DNA of 64,000 bases from Cristatella mucedo (GCA_009760855.2 WPIO01000051.1:2843501-2907500), one strand, 5' to 3'. Shown: positions 1 to 12,119, counted from the first letter of the stretch. Program-made: numbers and translations. The notes: generated by a model not told the origin, from the letters alone.

Positions 1-1277
1 TCAGGCCACGCCTACTGCATTGCTATGGAAGCAATTGCGGACGACTTGACCTTAGAAATAATCGATGCGTTCCCGGCAGCGAGTCCCTGTTTTATGGGAC
101 ACTCTGAGCTCCGAGTTCAAGAATCAGATTTTGAGGCGGCAAGTGATGTAATTGATACAAGTGATACAAGGCTATAGCGGGCAGGTTTCATTCAAACCCG
201 ATAACCGGCAATTACGTTAGCGAAGCCTGGCCGTAGAGAATCGGTGTAATAACTAACCCACGTGACGCTCGGCGACGAGGAGCGAAGGAGTAGGAAGCCA
301 GACTTGGAGCAAGATGGCCGTCTGAAACTCCTACAATCCGGAAGACCCAAGTAAGACTTGAATAGTTAGGAAGCAAGACTAGCCTTCTAGATATGGCTTA
401 GGTCTTGCCTGGGTCTTGGCCGAAGAAGTAGAACCACGTTTGGCCGTTGAGTCTTCACCAAGTCTTGGACCACCCCTGTGATATTATTGGCTTGTACACA
501 GAAGACGCAAGTAGGTAGGAAACAAGCAGGAAGCAAGAATCGCCATCTAAACCAGGATTAAGTGGGTTTTTCACCGGAGAATTTTCTGTAGCCTTCTCAA
601 AGCGTAGGCAGAGCTCGAGCCCGCCTCATCGGTCAGGTCATCGGATGCATTCACCTTGACCTAGGTCGGGCGTGCAACTTGATCGCTGGGTCGAACCAGC
701 GTGGCGGTACGCGTTGGTTGGCCGACAGACTTCATCTCACGTAATACAGACACGGTGAAAAGCATAGTTGAGTCTAGCTGAGTCAGAATGGCAGTTTAGG
801 AGTGAGTATGATGGAAGTAGCAGCTCGGGGCGGCTGGAAAGGATGTGCCATAGTCTGCAGCAGGACAGTAGATTTCGTTGCGTAAAAATCGTGGAAACGA
901 GTTCCTCAGTCTAGGACCAGCAGAGCCAAATATTCTGTCGCTGGCATTTAAGTGGAGGAATAGAACAACTTATTTAGTGTCCATACAGGACCTGAGGGCA
1001 TGAGGAGGCTGAAACTGATGTTGTAGTTCAGCTAGATATGAGGAGTCAATCCGTGGCGGGCCTAGTGGGTCGGCGTAAAGATTTTGCTCTGTATCCATTG
1101 ATCAACCGAAAGCCATCGGAGCTTGTTCACCAAAGGAGAAACATGGTCGAACCTCTGGAATTTGTTAACTACCCTTGCAGCCAGATTAATCACCAACAGC
1201 AATTGCCTGGGCGCTTTTTTAGTAGCCCCGCCAAATGGAACTGCAACAACCTAGCCGAGACGAAACCAGGGAGCTAG
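1..1277. other. No recognisable gene
   Basis: I see no ORF with family resemblance, no RNA gene and no clear repeat in this stretch. The longest open frame (1038-1277, +) is 79 codons with no motif I recognise. Confidence 0.5.
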
Positions 1278-1575
1278 TTACATTTTTGCAAGCCACCGCG
1301 ATAGTGAGTCGCTAATCTTAGATAAGGATCGAACGTGACGGCCAGCAGTTGCGGCAGTCTGCTTAATGAAACTTTCAAAATTTAGGCAACTGTCAGAGAC
1401 GACACCTAAATTCCGAGCACACTGTGACCGTCGCCCAACAGCGTCGCCTATTAGAAGAGCAAAGTCTTTTTGACTTGCCACACGCTTGGAATGTCCTAAG
1501 AGTAGCAATTCCGTTTTATCGTCGTTTAGTTTAAGGAAATTGGCCTGCATCAAGGATCGAATGTCGACAAGGCAA
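1278..1575 (-). mobile_element. LINE reverse transcriptase fragment (CR1/L2-like)
   Basis: The minus strand encodes a degenerate piece of a non-LTR retrotransposon reverse transcriptase. Visible hallmarks are the segment around NFLKLNDDKTELLLLG, which follows the catalytic palm in L2/CR1-type elements, and ARNLGVVSDSCLNFE, matching the usual ARNLGV-x-FDS-x-L-x-F signature. The similar frame runs upstream to about 1575 (a DIRS-like stretch before the first Met). It ends at a stop at 1278, well before the normal C-terminus, so this is a truncated non-autonomous copy. No endonuclease or FADD box region is present. The family assignment rests on these motifs. Confidence 0.85.
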
Positions 1576-1679
1576 ACTGTTGGGTCCGCTGTACCGTGTG
1601 AACGTACTACGTAGTGGACATTAAGTGCATGTTATCACTTCCCGTATGGTCAAGCTTCTTTTATGCATTTTTTAGAGTA

Positions 1680-1745
1680 CGTATAAGGAGATTAAGTTCT
1701 CTGAGCGGGCTATACAAATGTTTTGTTATTATAATTATTATTAAA
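1680..1745 (+). repeat. SINE/LINE 3' tail fragment
   Basis: The stretch around gagattaagttctctgag, followed by a ctatacaaatg motif and an AT-rich (ATT)n-like end, matches the shared 3' tail of SINE family A and LINE family 1. No tRNA-like head remains upstream, so it may come from either. Confidence 0.6.
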
Positions 1746-2609
1746 CTATGCCCAACGGTGACCAAAAAACACTGCTGTAAAACTATAATCACTCCAGAAA
1801 TCTTTTTGTCACCAATTACCTAGGAGGAAAGAAATTTTAAGATAAATTGTTCCCGCAGTCATCGGAATAGCAGAAATCTCCATATAAATGCCTCGGACAT
1901 CCTGTCGCTAAAAAATGTGAAGCGTAACTCCTAAGCGCCGCGCCAAAAAGAATACCAAGAAGCGTGTGAAAAGACTTTTGAGGTGTGACACTGGCTTGTA
2001 CCCAGGAACTGACGGTGAATGGCAATTTGTCACGGGCCTCTTACTAATAGAAGACAATATCCTCGTCGTTTAAATTTTAAGTTGAACTAAGACGAGTCTC
2101 TTACTGAGAAAATGATAAGTAATAATCGCTAAGCTGCAGTGTCGCACTAAAGCCGAACTGATAGCAGACCTCAGGAATTGTTGCAATAGAAACAGCCTTA
2201 GTGATGGCAATGTCATTAGTAGCTAGGGAAAATAGACAAACGGACAACGGTGAGTCGGACGCCAATTCCCTTGCACGTCTTGTCATCAAGCGGATGATAG
2301 GTAGAGCGGACCAGATTAATGGAGGGTCCGATACCTACACTATGTAATAGTAAGTACAACATTGAGACACGTGTCTAGCGCCACAACAGAGTAAAATCAC
2401 TGTGACATTATATTTCGTCAGAACTTTGCTTATCATTTAATTGCTAATGACTTCAACTTTTTTGTTTATTCGAAACTTCGAAAACCAATTGTTTTCTCAA
2501 ACGGAATAAGTACTGCCATCACTTCATTGACCGCCTGTCAGATTCCTGATGCAATGGCTTATACATCCTCGCTCGTTTTAACGAACGCCTTAAAAACGAG
2601 TGTGAAGGT
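1746..2609. other. No recognisable gene
   Basis: AT-richer spacer. Only short open frames without family resemblance are present on both strands, and I see no repeat that recurs elsewhere in the window. Confidence 0.4.
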
Positions 2610-2875
2610 AACGACAACTACTCTCCTGCTGCCGACTATGGCTCATCTTTTTCAGCGGTCTTGAGCTGCTACATCCAGACTACTCACTACCTCAATTGCT
2701 CTCCCGACTCTGCTATGCTTCCCACTATCTCTTTGTTTTGTGAGATATGTCTGAAGTCTGTTGGCTACCGAATGCGTACCGAAAGCAGTTTAGGCTGAGA
2801 GCGGGCAATACAAAACTCCTGCGTAACACCCACATAGTCTTTGTGGCTTAATGGAGTTACAGACGGAGATGCAAT
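2610..2875 (+). mobile_element. LINE family 2, 3' end
   Basis: One of several copies of the 3' end of a second LINE lineage. It has a degraded end of the reverse transcriptase (ctgctgccgactatggctca), then a 3' UTR with the diagnostic gttggctaccgaatgcgta and gttacagacggagat strings. The same order recurs at 3300, 5808, 19138 and 58720. Copies are 5' truncated at different points, as expected from target-primed reverse transcription. Confidence 0.8.
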
Positions 2876-3299
2876 TCATTAAAAAGGCAATTAAGACCGA
2901 ACTATGGCAGTTTAAAGCACAGCTCAAAAGCGAGATGACCCTCTGCTGCTAGGGTGAGCCTCGTGCTTAAGACGGATTACCAGAATTCTGAAGTTTCACA
3001 ATTCGAAGCAACCGAGCCTGCAAAGCTTTTCAGCGACATAACAAAGCTAGGAATTGAAACGTTGGGAATTAGGAAAAATTCGCCGGACTGCTTGCCCTGC
3101 CACTATTGTGAGACCGTTACCACAATGCCGAGTTATTGAGTAGTGTGCTCGAATGATATCTAGTCTCACTACCCGCTCTGCAGAGAGGTAGAACAAACTG
3201 AACTGCTTCCATGTTGTCGCAGGACGCGACGCATTGGCTGCCAATTAACTGGCGACGAACGACCGACCTTCGTCACTAGCTTCTTCAGCCTCCTCGAAC

Positions 3300-3562
3300 T
3301 CACAGGTCTTCGATGGACATAAATTAGCTGCTCCATTCATACGCTTATTAAGACTGTTGGCTACAGAAGCTGTTGCTCTGCAGGTCCTAGAATTCGGAAC
3401 TCACACCATTCTTAAGCCACATCTATTCTCCTGCTGCCGACTGTGGCACACCCCTTCCAGCAGCCCTGTGCTATGACTTGATGGTACATACTTCCACTGA
3501 CTCAGCCATAGTCGCAGTACTCACTTGTCCTTGTGGCTTTATGGAGTTACGGGTAAAGATAA
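3300..3562 (+). mobile_element. LINE family 2, 3' end
   Basis: A second truncated copy in the same orientation, more diverged. It shows the gacataaattagctg motif, the ctctgcaggtcctaga segment (coding for the SAGP-x-LWNSLP-like C-terminal part in intact copies) and a gtggctttatggagttac end. The middle of the 3' UTR is partly deleted. Confidence 0.75.
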
Positions 3563-3689
3563 ATTATAATTATTATTGTTTACGTTCCTTAGTCCCAGTG
3601 AGGCACTAGCCCGCAACACCCAGCAATGATGCACAGAAGAGCACAGGAGCTACGACAGGTACAGATGAGCTTGATGACTGGCCTAATGT

Positions 3690-3815
3690 TAGCCCAAGGT
3701 TAAGATGCTCATCTCTGTCGACCAAGGTTGTGGGCTCGAGCTCTGAGGCACATATAAAGCACCTGGATATAGATCTCTTTTGGCGCTTTACCAACGTGAA
3801 ATATTTTTTAAGACC
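3690..3815 (+). repeat. tRNA-derived SINE, family A
   Basis: The tRNA-like head includes a pol III B-box-like motif (ggttgtgggctcgagct, compare GGTTCGANNCC). It is followed by the body and the LINE-like tail (atagatctcttttggcgctt). Other copies with the same order are at 15665 (-), 22647 (+), 23525 (-), 36845 (+), 52655 (+, head) and 58428 (-). Confidence 0.75.
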
Positions 3816-4164
3816 GACAGTCATACCTTGTCGAAATTTGGCAAGTAGGTGGAACAAATCGCAAGCAGCAATCAGTACCTCGAGATCGCTATCTATCTTC
3901 AGTATTGCAAATTAAACTTCACTGCATTCGTACATTCCCTGTGCACGACTGATCCTCACCTCAGCAGTAAAGGAGCAGAAGTGGACGACAAGCGAGCGAG
4001 CGGTTGAGAACAGATCAGAGCCGTTCGCCTATAAGCAAACAGCAGAGAGCTACCACTGAATGTATTTAAGCCTGTAGATGTGCATGTCCCAACTATTATC
4101 TACAGATCCACTCAAAAGAAAGCTAACTCGGCCAGACACTGCACTACATGTATGCACTATATGT

Positions 4165-4225
4165 GGTGATGCATCCCACACACGCACGCACACGCAAACA
4201 CACACACACACGCGCACACAACACA
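4165..4225 (+). repeat. CA-rich microsatellite
   Basis: An imperfect (CA)n tract with cacgcacg interruptions. Open frames on both strands through it are compositional artefacts. Confidence 0.9.
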
Positions 4226-4614
4226 AACATTACTCGTGCATATGATAATGCAACAAATATTTGCAGAAAAAAGGATGCAATGAACCACATAGCAGTTTGC
4301 CTGAGATGTGGCAGCTGCCGGGAATGCTGCCGTGCTGATGAGGTGCCGGGAATGCGTTCCGCGGTGGCATGCAATGAGAAGAGAGAATAAAAAATTCACT
4401 GAATACTGCAAGAAGGTGGCACTTGCATGCTAGGCAGGTAGGCTGCACTCGCACGCTGGCACTCGGCTACCAGCGTGGACAGCATGGAGGATGGCCTTAT
4501 AGATAGATTCGACGGCCACGCCGACAGTCATCATCCGACAACGACAAGGAGGGCGAGCTGAGCACAGCCTAGCACAGCAGTCGAGCGGCAGGCAATGCAC
4601 TCGGTACCGCTCAC

Positions 4615-5205
4615 TCACTGCTGGCCGCGGCCGTCGCCGCGACTGCCACCGACCCCACTACCGCTACTGCAGCTGTCAATGCCGCCGGAAGTGACACCGA
4701 CACCGCTCGGGTCGAAGGTGTCGCAGCCGTCGCTACCCGACGGAAGAGCAGCGCTGCTGCTGCTGCTGAGCTGCTGCTGCAGCCGCCGCCGACGCTTGTA
4801 CTCCTTGTCGCGAGCCCTCTCGGCCTGGCGCTGCTGCACGTTGCCCTGCCTGGCGCATCGCCGCCGCTCGCGGTCACGCTGCCGCTCCAGCTGCCTGTAC
4901 GCCGGGTCGGTTCGCTTGAGCTGCATTCGGCTTCGCGACTTGGCGGCCAGCTCGTCCTGTAGCCTCTGCTCGGCGGCAGCAGCGGCAGCAGCCGTGGCTG
5001 CAGGGTCCTGAATGCTGAACGCCTCCGAGCCGCCTCGGCAGCAGAACGGCCGGCAGCTGAACTGCTGCTGCCCCTCCTCAGCGTCCCCGCTGGCAGTGGC
5101 GTCGGCCAGCTGGGCGGTGGCGGCAGCAGCAGCTGCTGTGCGCTTGCCCCCCTCGCTGCAGCACGCATCGGCGCAGCACACGGCGGCGGCCGACTGCTGC
5201 TGCAT
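4615..5205 (-). CDS. Putative Ala/Gln/Ser-rich protein with basic 22-residue repeats
   Basis: I do not recognise a named orthologue. The ORF encodes 196 residues from the Met at 5205 to a TGA at 4615. A good acceptor (tctcgtttcag) ends just before 5206, so this Met could open a terminal exon, although the frame stays open up to 5355. Order: Gln/Cys/Ala-rich N-terminus (1-84); about three 22-residue basic repeats at 85-106, 107-128 and 129-141, the last two sharing ER-x-RD-[RK]-E; then a Ser/Gly-rich tail. A repeated DP-x-YR/ER-x-RD-x-E pattern resembles STPR-like basic DNA-binding repeats (FMBP-1, ZNF821) and suggests a nuclear nucleic-acid-binding protein; this is inference. The ending overlaps a GTGAGT donor-like site (gca|gtgagt), so splicing past the stop is possible. 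The region is far more GC-rich than its flanks. Confidence 0.5.
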   Translation of the reverse strand: MQQQSAAAVCCADACCSEGGKRTAAAAAATAQLADATASGDAEEGQQQFSCRPFCCRGGSEAFSIQDPAATAAAAAAAEQRLQDELAAKSRSRMQLKRTDPAYRQLERQRDRERRRCARQGNVQQRQAERARDKEYKRRRRLQQQLSSSSSAALPSGSDGCDTFDPSGVGVTSGGIDSCSSGSGVGGSRGDGRGQQ

Positions 5206-5590
5206 CCTGAAACGAGAGTGGCGTCCAGCTTTGCGGCAAGCCAGCCGGAGGGAACGCGCGCTAGGAAGGTGCGTGCGGAGGACCACGTGCGGCCGGAGGA
5301 GCATGTCGGTCGAACGCGATGCCCGGCAGCAGCAACTTCCGACAAACTGTTGCAAGACGGCGAAGCTGTTCAGTTGCAGTTCAGCTGCCTTTCACTCGTT
5401 GCCAAATTGCTCCCCGTTTTTTCTGTCGACAGATTCGGGCGACGAAGGCAAACGTTACAGAGAATGCGTGGCGGCCAGCAAGCTGCCAGGCTCGGCTCTC
5501 GCGTCACTTTCGTCCCGATTTAGCAGCTTTGCTAAGGTGGGAAGCAGAAAGCGCTGCTAGCAGCTGTGGCCAGATCGACCACTAGTCGTG
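5206..5590. other. GC-rich flank of the basic-repeat ORF
   Basis: Continuation of the GC-rich block upstream of the minus-strand ORF. The ORF frame stays open to 5355, so this could be the preceding intron, 5' UTR or part of the coding exon. No TATA-like element is evident to me. Confidence 0.35.
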
Positions 5591-5626
5591 CTGCTGCAGC
5601 AGCAAAGGCACTCGACCGGCGAGCCA

Positions 5627-5745
5627 CGGCAATAATAATAATAATAATAACAGATTTGATACAGTGCAGTCGGATAATTCAATCTCTTTCTAGGTGGTTT
5701 ACAATTGCTGCAAAGGAAGCACTATCGAATGGTCAGTCGTGAGGA
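5627..5745 (-). mobile_element. LINE family 1, 3' terminal fragment
   Basis: Read on the minus strand this is the extreme 3' end of LINE family 1: tttgcagcaattgtaaa, then agagattgaa, and an (ATT)n terminus. In + coordinates the (AAT)n run at 5630-5652 comes first. The coding part is absent. Confidence 0.7.
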
Positions 5746-5807
5746 CAGTGGCACAAGGAAAGAGCAGACGACCAACGAGAGAAGTCGTACAGGCAGGAAG
5801 TGTAAGA

Positions 5808-6090
5808 AAGGCCGTCGGTGACAGAAGGTTTTTGCTCTGCAGGCCTTAGACTGTGGAACTCACTTCCACAATTCCTACGCAACGACATCTACTCTCCTTT
5901 ACTGCTACTGTGACTCTCCTTTACAGCTACTTTTCTACTGCGGTACTACTCTACTACTCGTACTACCCTTTCCAACCGTCTGTTGGCTACTGAATGCATA
6001 CCGAAAGCCGCTTAGGATTTGAGTGCACTATAGAGAACTCACCTGCCTAATACCCACTTAGTCTTTGTACACTTACAGACTGAGATGTTT
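5808..6090 (+). mobile_element. LINE family 2, 3' end
   Basis: A copy with the C-terminal reverse-transcriptase remnant (gacagaaggtttttgctctg, then gactgtggaactcacttcc) followed by the family's 3' UTR with gttggctactgaatgcata. It is 5' truncated, has an internal deletion, and has lost most of the gttacagacggagat terminus. Confidence 0.8.
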
Positions 6091-6099
6091 GCATTGCAA

Positions 6100-7550
6100 C
6101 AGGAACTTCGCCTACGCTGGGCAGCACTCTGTCCGAGAAGAAAAGCCGAAAGAAGAGTGACCGCCGCGACAAGAGCTCGATCGGTAGAGCAGCACCGGAC
6201 CCAGAGGTCGCGGATCGCTTCCCGCTCGAGATAAAACTCATTTTCGCGACTCAGTTCCACGGCAAGCCTTGCTCGGAAATTTGAAATTACAGATGCATTC
6301 TACTCCGATGCTCATTTGTGCGACGTCATTTGACTTTAGTCCATTGAAAGCCATAGGTAGTCTTGCGAGCCGTGGCCCATATGGAGAGACATTCGATAGT
6401 CTGCACGTATACCTGCTCCAGCTATCGTATGCAGTTCACGAGGATAGTCAAAATAATGAGTTCCAGCTACCGGTAGCCGTGTGGAACGATTTCAATGGAA
6501 ATATTAAATCAAATGGCCTAGGGTGCCATCAGCTGTTGCCGAACTTTTGCCACCGAATTCAATGGGCGACTACGTGAGTGACTTTTGCCCCTTTTCTAGC
6601 ACGCTTTCGAGGATTCAAACGAGCTTGATAAAGCATTGTGCTTGCTAAAAGACTCTAAAAGCCCTGTTAAAAACGTCAGATTGGCAATTTTGTGACGTGC
6701 ATACAGAGAGGCAAAGCATTTGGGAAGCAAGCACACCAGAGAGGTTTTACAGTAGATGGATGCCGAGTACCCCAAAACTCGAGCATCCAACTCATTCAAG
6801 TGCCCTATAGCACAGTCAACTACCAAAAAAACAAGCAGAATCACATTACTGCTACTGGTGTACAGTGCTGGCCCGAAAATCCAGGCGCACAGGGGATCAA
6901 GAAAAAACTTCATGCATCGCAGGATGCGACGAAATTAGGTCAAACAATACTACCTGCAGTCGGCACTGCTAAGAGGAGGCAATCATCGTAGCAAACTATG
7001 CATGCTACCACAGCGTTAGCCTGCTGGATGCTGAAAACATGCTAAATGAACTCATTCGGAGGTGCCAAGCACTTGGGAAACATTAGAGGTTTTTGTAGGA
7101 TGGATTTTGAGAGCACCAGAGTCCTTTAATTAGTTGTTAATCAGAAAACATCGTTGGATGGTTGAATCGGCCCTTCGTACAGCTATACCAAACTCCTTGC
7201 ATCGTTTCGAACCACGTATGGCATAAGGTTTGTGTGGGCAAAATATTACACTTCAAACCTATTAACTGATGAAATGCCCGATTTGGCTGCTGAGATACAA
7301 ATTTAAGACAGGGGGATACTTGATGTGTTCCGTATTTCTTTCTCTGCTGATTTCACAAAATAGCATCCTTTGAATTTAGCAAGTATGTCTAAATCACGAA
7401 GTTGCTCCAGATACTGAAAAAAACAGGCTGACTTTGCATGCTTTTTGCACCTGGTAGGCAAACCTGGACAGTAAATTGCACCATTTTTTAAATACTCGTA
7501 ACTTGTGCAAATTCTGTTTTGGAAAAATTTCACTGACCAGGGATATAAAA
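6100..7550. other. No recognisable gene
   Basis: Several 60-105 codon open frames exist on both strands, but none shows a domain or the composition of the recognised genes. The end of this stretch leads into a foldback-element-like fragment at 7554. Confidence 0.4.
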
Positions 7551-7553
7551 CAC

Positions 7554-7606
7554 CCTGAAATATTTGAGGCTATATTTTAATTCTCTTGGTCCATGGATTT
7601 TTGGGC
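7554..7606 (+). repeat. Partial copy of a foldback (MITE-like) arm
   Basis: The sequence from ctgaaatatttgaggctat to catggatttttgg aligns with the right arm of the inverted-repeat element at 50746-50798, with a few mismatches and a short indel. No matching opposite arm was found nearby. Confidence 0.5.
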
Positions 7607-7610
7607 CGGA

Positions 7611-10570
7611 CCTGCATATCGCTATCGCTGGCATGATGCTGAGCATGGTTGGCGGCACTCAATTGACTGACGGTAAGTGCAAAACACGGAAGGCAAGCCG
7701 TCCGAGGCTTGTCAACACCTAGCACCTCATTGAAGACGTCAACACCTATCACCTCACTGTGCTGAACAAAAGTCCAGTAGATGCATGGGCAAAGCACTGC
7801 AAGGCCCGCAACAGAAAGGCAAACAACTCACACGATTAAGCGGAAACTTTTGCGGGGCCTCGCCTTCCGAGGCCGTTTGCTGCTCTGTGTAGTCGTGACA
7901 ACCATTTCAGAGGCAACCACACATGGCACACAGCCATCAAACGTGCTATCATCAGACAGCTGAGCTAGACCTGCCGAGCACAAAGGAAAACATGAAGAAC
8001 ATGCTAAACCAGCACAAGGCATGTGATATTTCGATAAAAAAAGTTCAATTGGTTGACAACAGTTAAAAAAAAACGTATCAAACGGTACGCATTGGGGGTG
8101 ATATGGCCATCATCGTTTGTGTGACGTTGTTAACAAAGGAAATAAACCAATAAGATGCAAGCTCCCTCACTGTCGTCTGTGATGTCGTGATCATGTAGGC
8201 TGGGGCCACGGCTGTCGACTGCTACCTCCTTGCGGCTTCGGCAGGCACCAGTCATCCCTGGATTGGTCATATTCTCAACACTCCATTCTGAATTCATGCT
8301 GAAATAAGAGATATTGATAACCATTTCTAGAGGGCATCACAAACAATGTATTGAACTCGCTAAGCATCAGGATAAGTACGCAGACTAATGCAGCTTCCGA
8401 TAGGAAACGTCATGCTCTCAAATCAGTGAGCCAAGCCTAGAGCCTAATTTTATCATCAAGTCAAGCCAATACAGAATCTTCGAGATTGACATTGCCAACA
8501 TGACAGCCACCGAGTTTGAATGGGCAAGTAAACAACAAGACATTAAAGAGAGTTATCACAAATACATTTAAAAAGCCGAGGTCCACTCAATCTTACTTGA
8601 TAAATGAAATATATTAAACACTTAGAGTTTAATAGATTTAACAGCCAGCAAGATTCGAATTACTTTATGTCAGCTTTAGCAAGCAGGTGCTGGATACAGA
8701 ATCAGAGATGAGAGAATTATGACCAGTCCAGAGCAGCTTTCAAGCACTCTCATTGAAGACCCGGTAGTCACAAACAGCCACCAGAGAGTGATACAGCATT
8801 CTTCAGAGTCTGGCATCGTTCCCAAGCGATTCCACGACAATAAATGTTGGAAACAACTGTATCTTTTAAACTGGATACTCAACCACATAAAAAACAAATA
8901 AAAGAAAACAGGGTGGACCGAAAGTCAAGTGCCTCTTGGCCGGCATAAACGCAAGTTTGGGTATTTTGACACCTGAGCATGATTGCTCGCTAACATCATA
9001 TCGCAATCCACATTGCCTGTGGCAGTGAATAACAAAGACTCGTGTCAGTGCTGCCAACACTGTGAGCGTAGTCGTGCCACATCAATTGGGGATTTCTCTT
9101 CGATGTAAGGCAGCAGATTTCCGGGGCAACACAAAAAAGTTATCGATAGCTATGTTGGTTAGCAATATAAAGGACTATTGGTGACAAATAGTTCACGCTT
9201 GGTCACATGCAGCCTAGAATCGGATCCTAGCACGGAGATGAACACCCTGGACCACAAGCGATAAAGCAGCAGCAGTGAGACCGAGCGAGACACACGACCA
9301 AGTCATCTGACCCTGCAACCGATTGGAAAGAACTGCAGAGCATGAATTGCAGGCAAGCCGGCAAGCTTCAGACTCATGCAGTCCAGTTACTGGCTGCAGA
9401 TTAAGTAAGGCAGCAGGCCACGCTAACCCACGGCATGCCTCAAATGTGTAAAGCTTGGCGCGAAACGAACCAGTGCAAGGGAGCCTGTTCCGGTTGCTGG
9501 TGTAGGCCTGACATGTCGCTGCTGCTGCTGGTAGCTCTGCTGCTGCCGTCCCCACCTTCCAGACAGCCGACAGGAAACGATGGCGACATGACTTCGCTCA
9601 ATGAGGCCGCTGCCCTGCAGCCGGTGCTGCTGTCACATAGTACCATGGCCGTGTACACTACAGCAGCCGTATGAATGGTGGGGCATCAGAGCAATCCTAC
9701 TGGTGTCAGCGCTGCTATGATGTCCAAGGCAAATACAAAGTGACTATAGCTATCTATCTGACAGAACTCGGCAAAGCTGGTGGCTTATGGACAAATGGGA
9801 AGGTGCAGGCATACCCCCACAGGCACACAGAAACCCGAGCAATGCCAGCACACAACACTCTCATGCACACACACAAGTGCAAGAAATGTAGCTACAAAAA
9901 AATGGCTCCTTGTGACTCCTGCAGTCCAGAGAACGAGTTACTGTTCGTGTCGTTTGTATTAATTTACGTACAGGTATGTTTTCAGGTTTTGGGTAGATCG
10001 GTGGGACCCAAAGGTGCCAAGAAATCTTTAGTGTTGGCATTGCAGGATTTCAGCAAGCTGCATAACGATTTTAGCATCTAGCGATGTCGGCTCTCGATGA
10101 TCTTGCTATGTCAACAGTGGAGCGAAACGAGCAATATCGATTGAGTCTACAGCTTCCTTCCAGGGGAGGGGCTGACAGCTATGGCCATCAAATCTGGAAG
10201 GTTGCCGAGCCTTCGACATTCTCCCATTCAGGGTGTCCTGCTCAGACCCTTTCGGTACGGGCATATTTAATCTTAAAAAAATGCAGTCGACCCACCAGTG
10301 ACAATGATCAAGCTTTTCATGAGGTTAACACTATTCTGCACTAGCACAACATTGGTTGTGCAGAAAAGACAAGACATGCTTGGCATCCAGGTGAATTTAC
10401 TTGTGGCCACATCCATGCCCAACCTGTATTACTTTGCCCGTGCCTCTAATATATCGGATTCAGGCTGTTCCATCGCCGGTACTAGAGGGTTCCAGGCTCC
10501 GATATCTGCTTACTGGAGGCAACAGGGCAGCTTAGACCGCAGAGGCACACACGAGGAGAGCCTGTGAAGC
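7611..10570. other. No recognisable gene
   Basis: About 3 kb with only short frames. The region 9500-9560 has CTG-rich runs. I see no exon with flanking splice signals that resembles a known family, and no repeat shared with the rest of the window. Confidence 0.35.
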
Positions 10571-10574
10571 ACTA

Positions 10575-10790
10575 ACAGCAGCACCAGAGGCAGCAGCAGT
10601 GGCAACAGCGCCAGAGGCAGCAGTAGTGGCAACAGCGCCAGAGGCAGCAGTAGTGGCAACAGCACCGCAACAGCAACATCAACAGCAGCAGTATCAGCAG
10701 TGGTAGCAGCAGCAGCACCAGCAGTAGCAACAGAGGCAACTAGAGGCAGTAACAGTGGCACTACCAGCAGCAGCAGCAGCAGAGGTGCCA
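10575..10790 (+). repeat. 27-bp minisatellite plus CAG-rich tract
   Basis: About three tandem copies of a 27-bp unit (ggcagcagtagtggcaacag plus cgccaga) at 10578-10665, followed by irregular CAG/GCA triplets to 10790. All frames are open because of composition, and the 94-codon minus ORF is not counted as a gene. Confidence 0.85.
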
Positions 10791-11034
10791 GCACAGAATA
10801 GCTAGAATCAGCACATGAAGTACGAGGAAGGGAGAGTACCCAGTCACTTGTATTGATGCATGTCCAGAATAATCTGAATGAACCAAAAAATGCGAATAAA
10901 CTGAATGAATTAGAATGAACAGAAGGACTGCTGAACTGCTGCTACCATTGACCACCTGCTGAAACAGCTTGCAAGCTTGTGATGACCCACCGTTGGCCAG
11001 TACTTGCAGCTCGAGAAATCTTACTACAACATAG

Positions 11035-11855
11035 ATAATAATAACGATAATAATAACAATGGTAATAATACATGTAAATAGCACCCTCAGAGAACTTGAT
11101 CTCTTTCTAGGCACTTTACAGATGCTATAAACGAAGCATGACCATATGGTTATTGGTAACTTAGTGTCAACATGCATAACATGGTTAGTGGTAACAAGCA
11201 AAATGTAGGCCCGAATAAGCACACAAAGTACAGATCACAATTACCCAGCAATAATGTCTGGAATACGTGCTTGTTTAGCTTCTTAGCCTCTTCTTTTAAA
11301 TTTCAAGTCAAGGAATTTCGTGACGTCAGCCGGGAGTGAGTTCCGGGAGTGAGTTCCGAGAGCATACGAACTAAAGGTGCAGTCTCACGGAATGATTGTA
11401 GGTTGGTTCAAGGCATAGCTAAATGAATCGAGTCAGCAGAGCAAGTGGTAAGATACCCAGCCTGATTGGGGAGTAATTCTGATAGGAAGGCTGAAGCCAC
11501 CAGAGAACGAAAAGGCCTAAAAGTGAGTGACAGAACCTTGTAGTCGATACAATACAATTTGGGAGCCACTGCATGTCGGTGAGAAGCGATGTAATGTACT
11601 CATAACATAACTCATAACTCATAACATAACAGACTCATAACAGACAAGCCCAGCTGCAGAGGTTTGCACCAATTTTAAGCGCCTGATTTCACAGGCCATA
11701 AAGACCAGCACGCAGTGAGTTACAGAAGTCGAGATGGGATGACATAAATGCATGAACCAACTTGGATGTGGTGTCCCTGCATAAGCAGGCCCAAATTTTT
11801 GTGATGTTACATAGCTGAAAATAGGCCGACTTGACTGTCGGAGCTCAAGCTCCAC
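11035..11855 (-). mobile_element. LINE family 1, RT C-terminal half and 3' end
   Basis: The most informative copy of LINE family 1, on the minus strand. From 11855 downward it encodes, with frameshifts and stops, the reverse-transcriptase thumb region: LVHAFMSSHLDFCNSL (usual LVHAFISSRLDYCNSLL), a QTSAAGLV remnant (QNSAARLV), a HITP..LHWLP equivalent near 11590, and LAPSYLSELLPNQAGYL-like residues near 11480. The 3' UTR then runs to gcctagaaagagatcaag, ttctctgagggtgcta and an (ATT)n terminus at about 11035. This orients all the other fragments sharing that tail. Confidence 0.8.
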
Positions 11856-11867
11856 ATCGGGGAATCA

Positions 11868-11892
11868 CCAATCAATCAATCAATCAATCATC
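11868..11892 (+). repeat. (CAAT)n microsatellite
   Basis: Six or so tandem CAAT units immediately beyond the internal end of the LINE family 1 copy. Confidence 0.9.
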
Positions 11893-12009
11893 GAGTGAAA
11901 GATCACTTTGGAACAGGACACCGAGATTTCGTGCAGATTCCTTGTCTGGCAGACAAGCAAAGAATATAGTGCTATCTTAGCTATTAAGGAGATAAAAGTT
12001 AATGTAAGG

Positions 12010-12115
12010 TACATGCTCGCACGCGCACATGTATACACACACAGACATAATGTAGTTACATGTGGGTCTTTGTGTGTGTAGTGTGTATGTGTGTGCACGC
12101 GGGCGCGTGCGTATG
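12010..12115. repeat. CA/TG dinucleotide-rich foldback
   Basis: A CA-rich stretch (about 12018-12044) is followed by a TG-rich stretch (about 12070-12110), so the two halves are roughly complementary and could pair. No element ends are identifiable. Confidence 0.7.
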
Positions 12116-12119
12116 TCTA

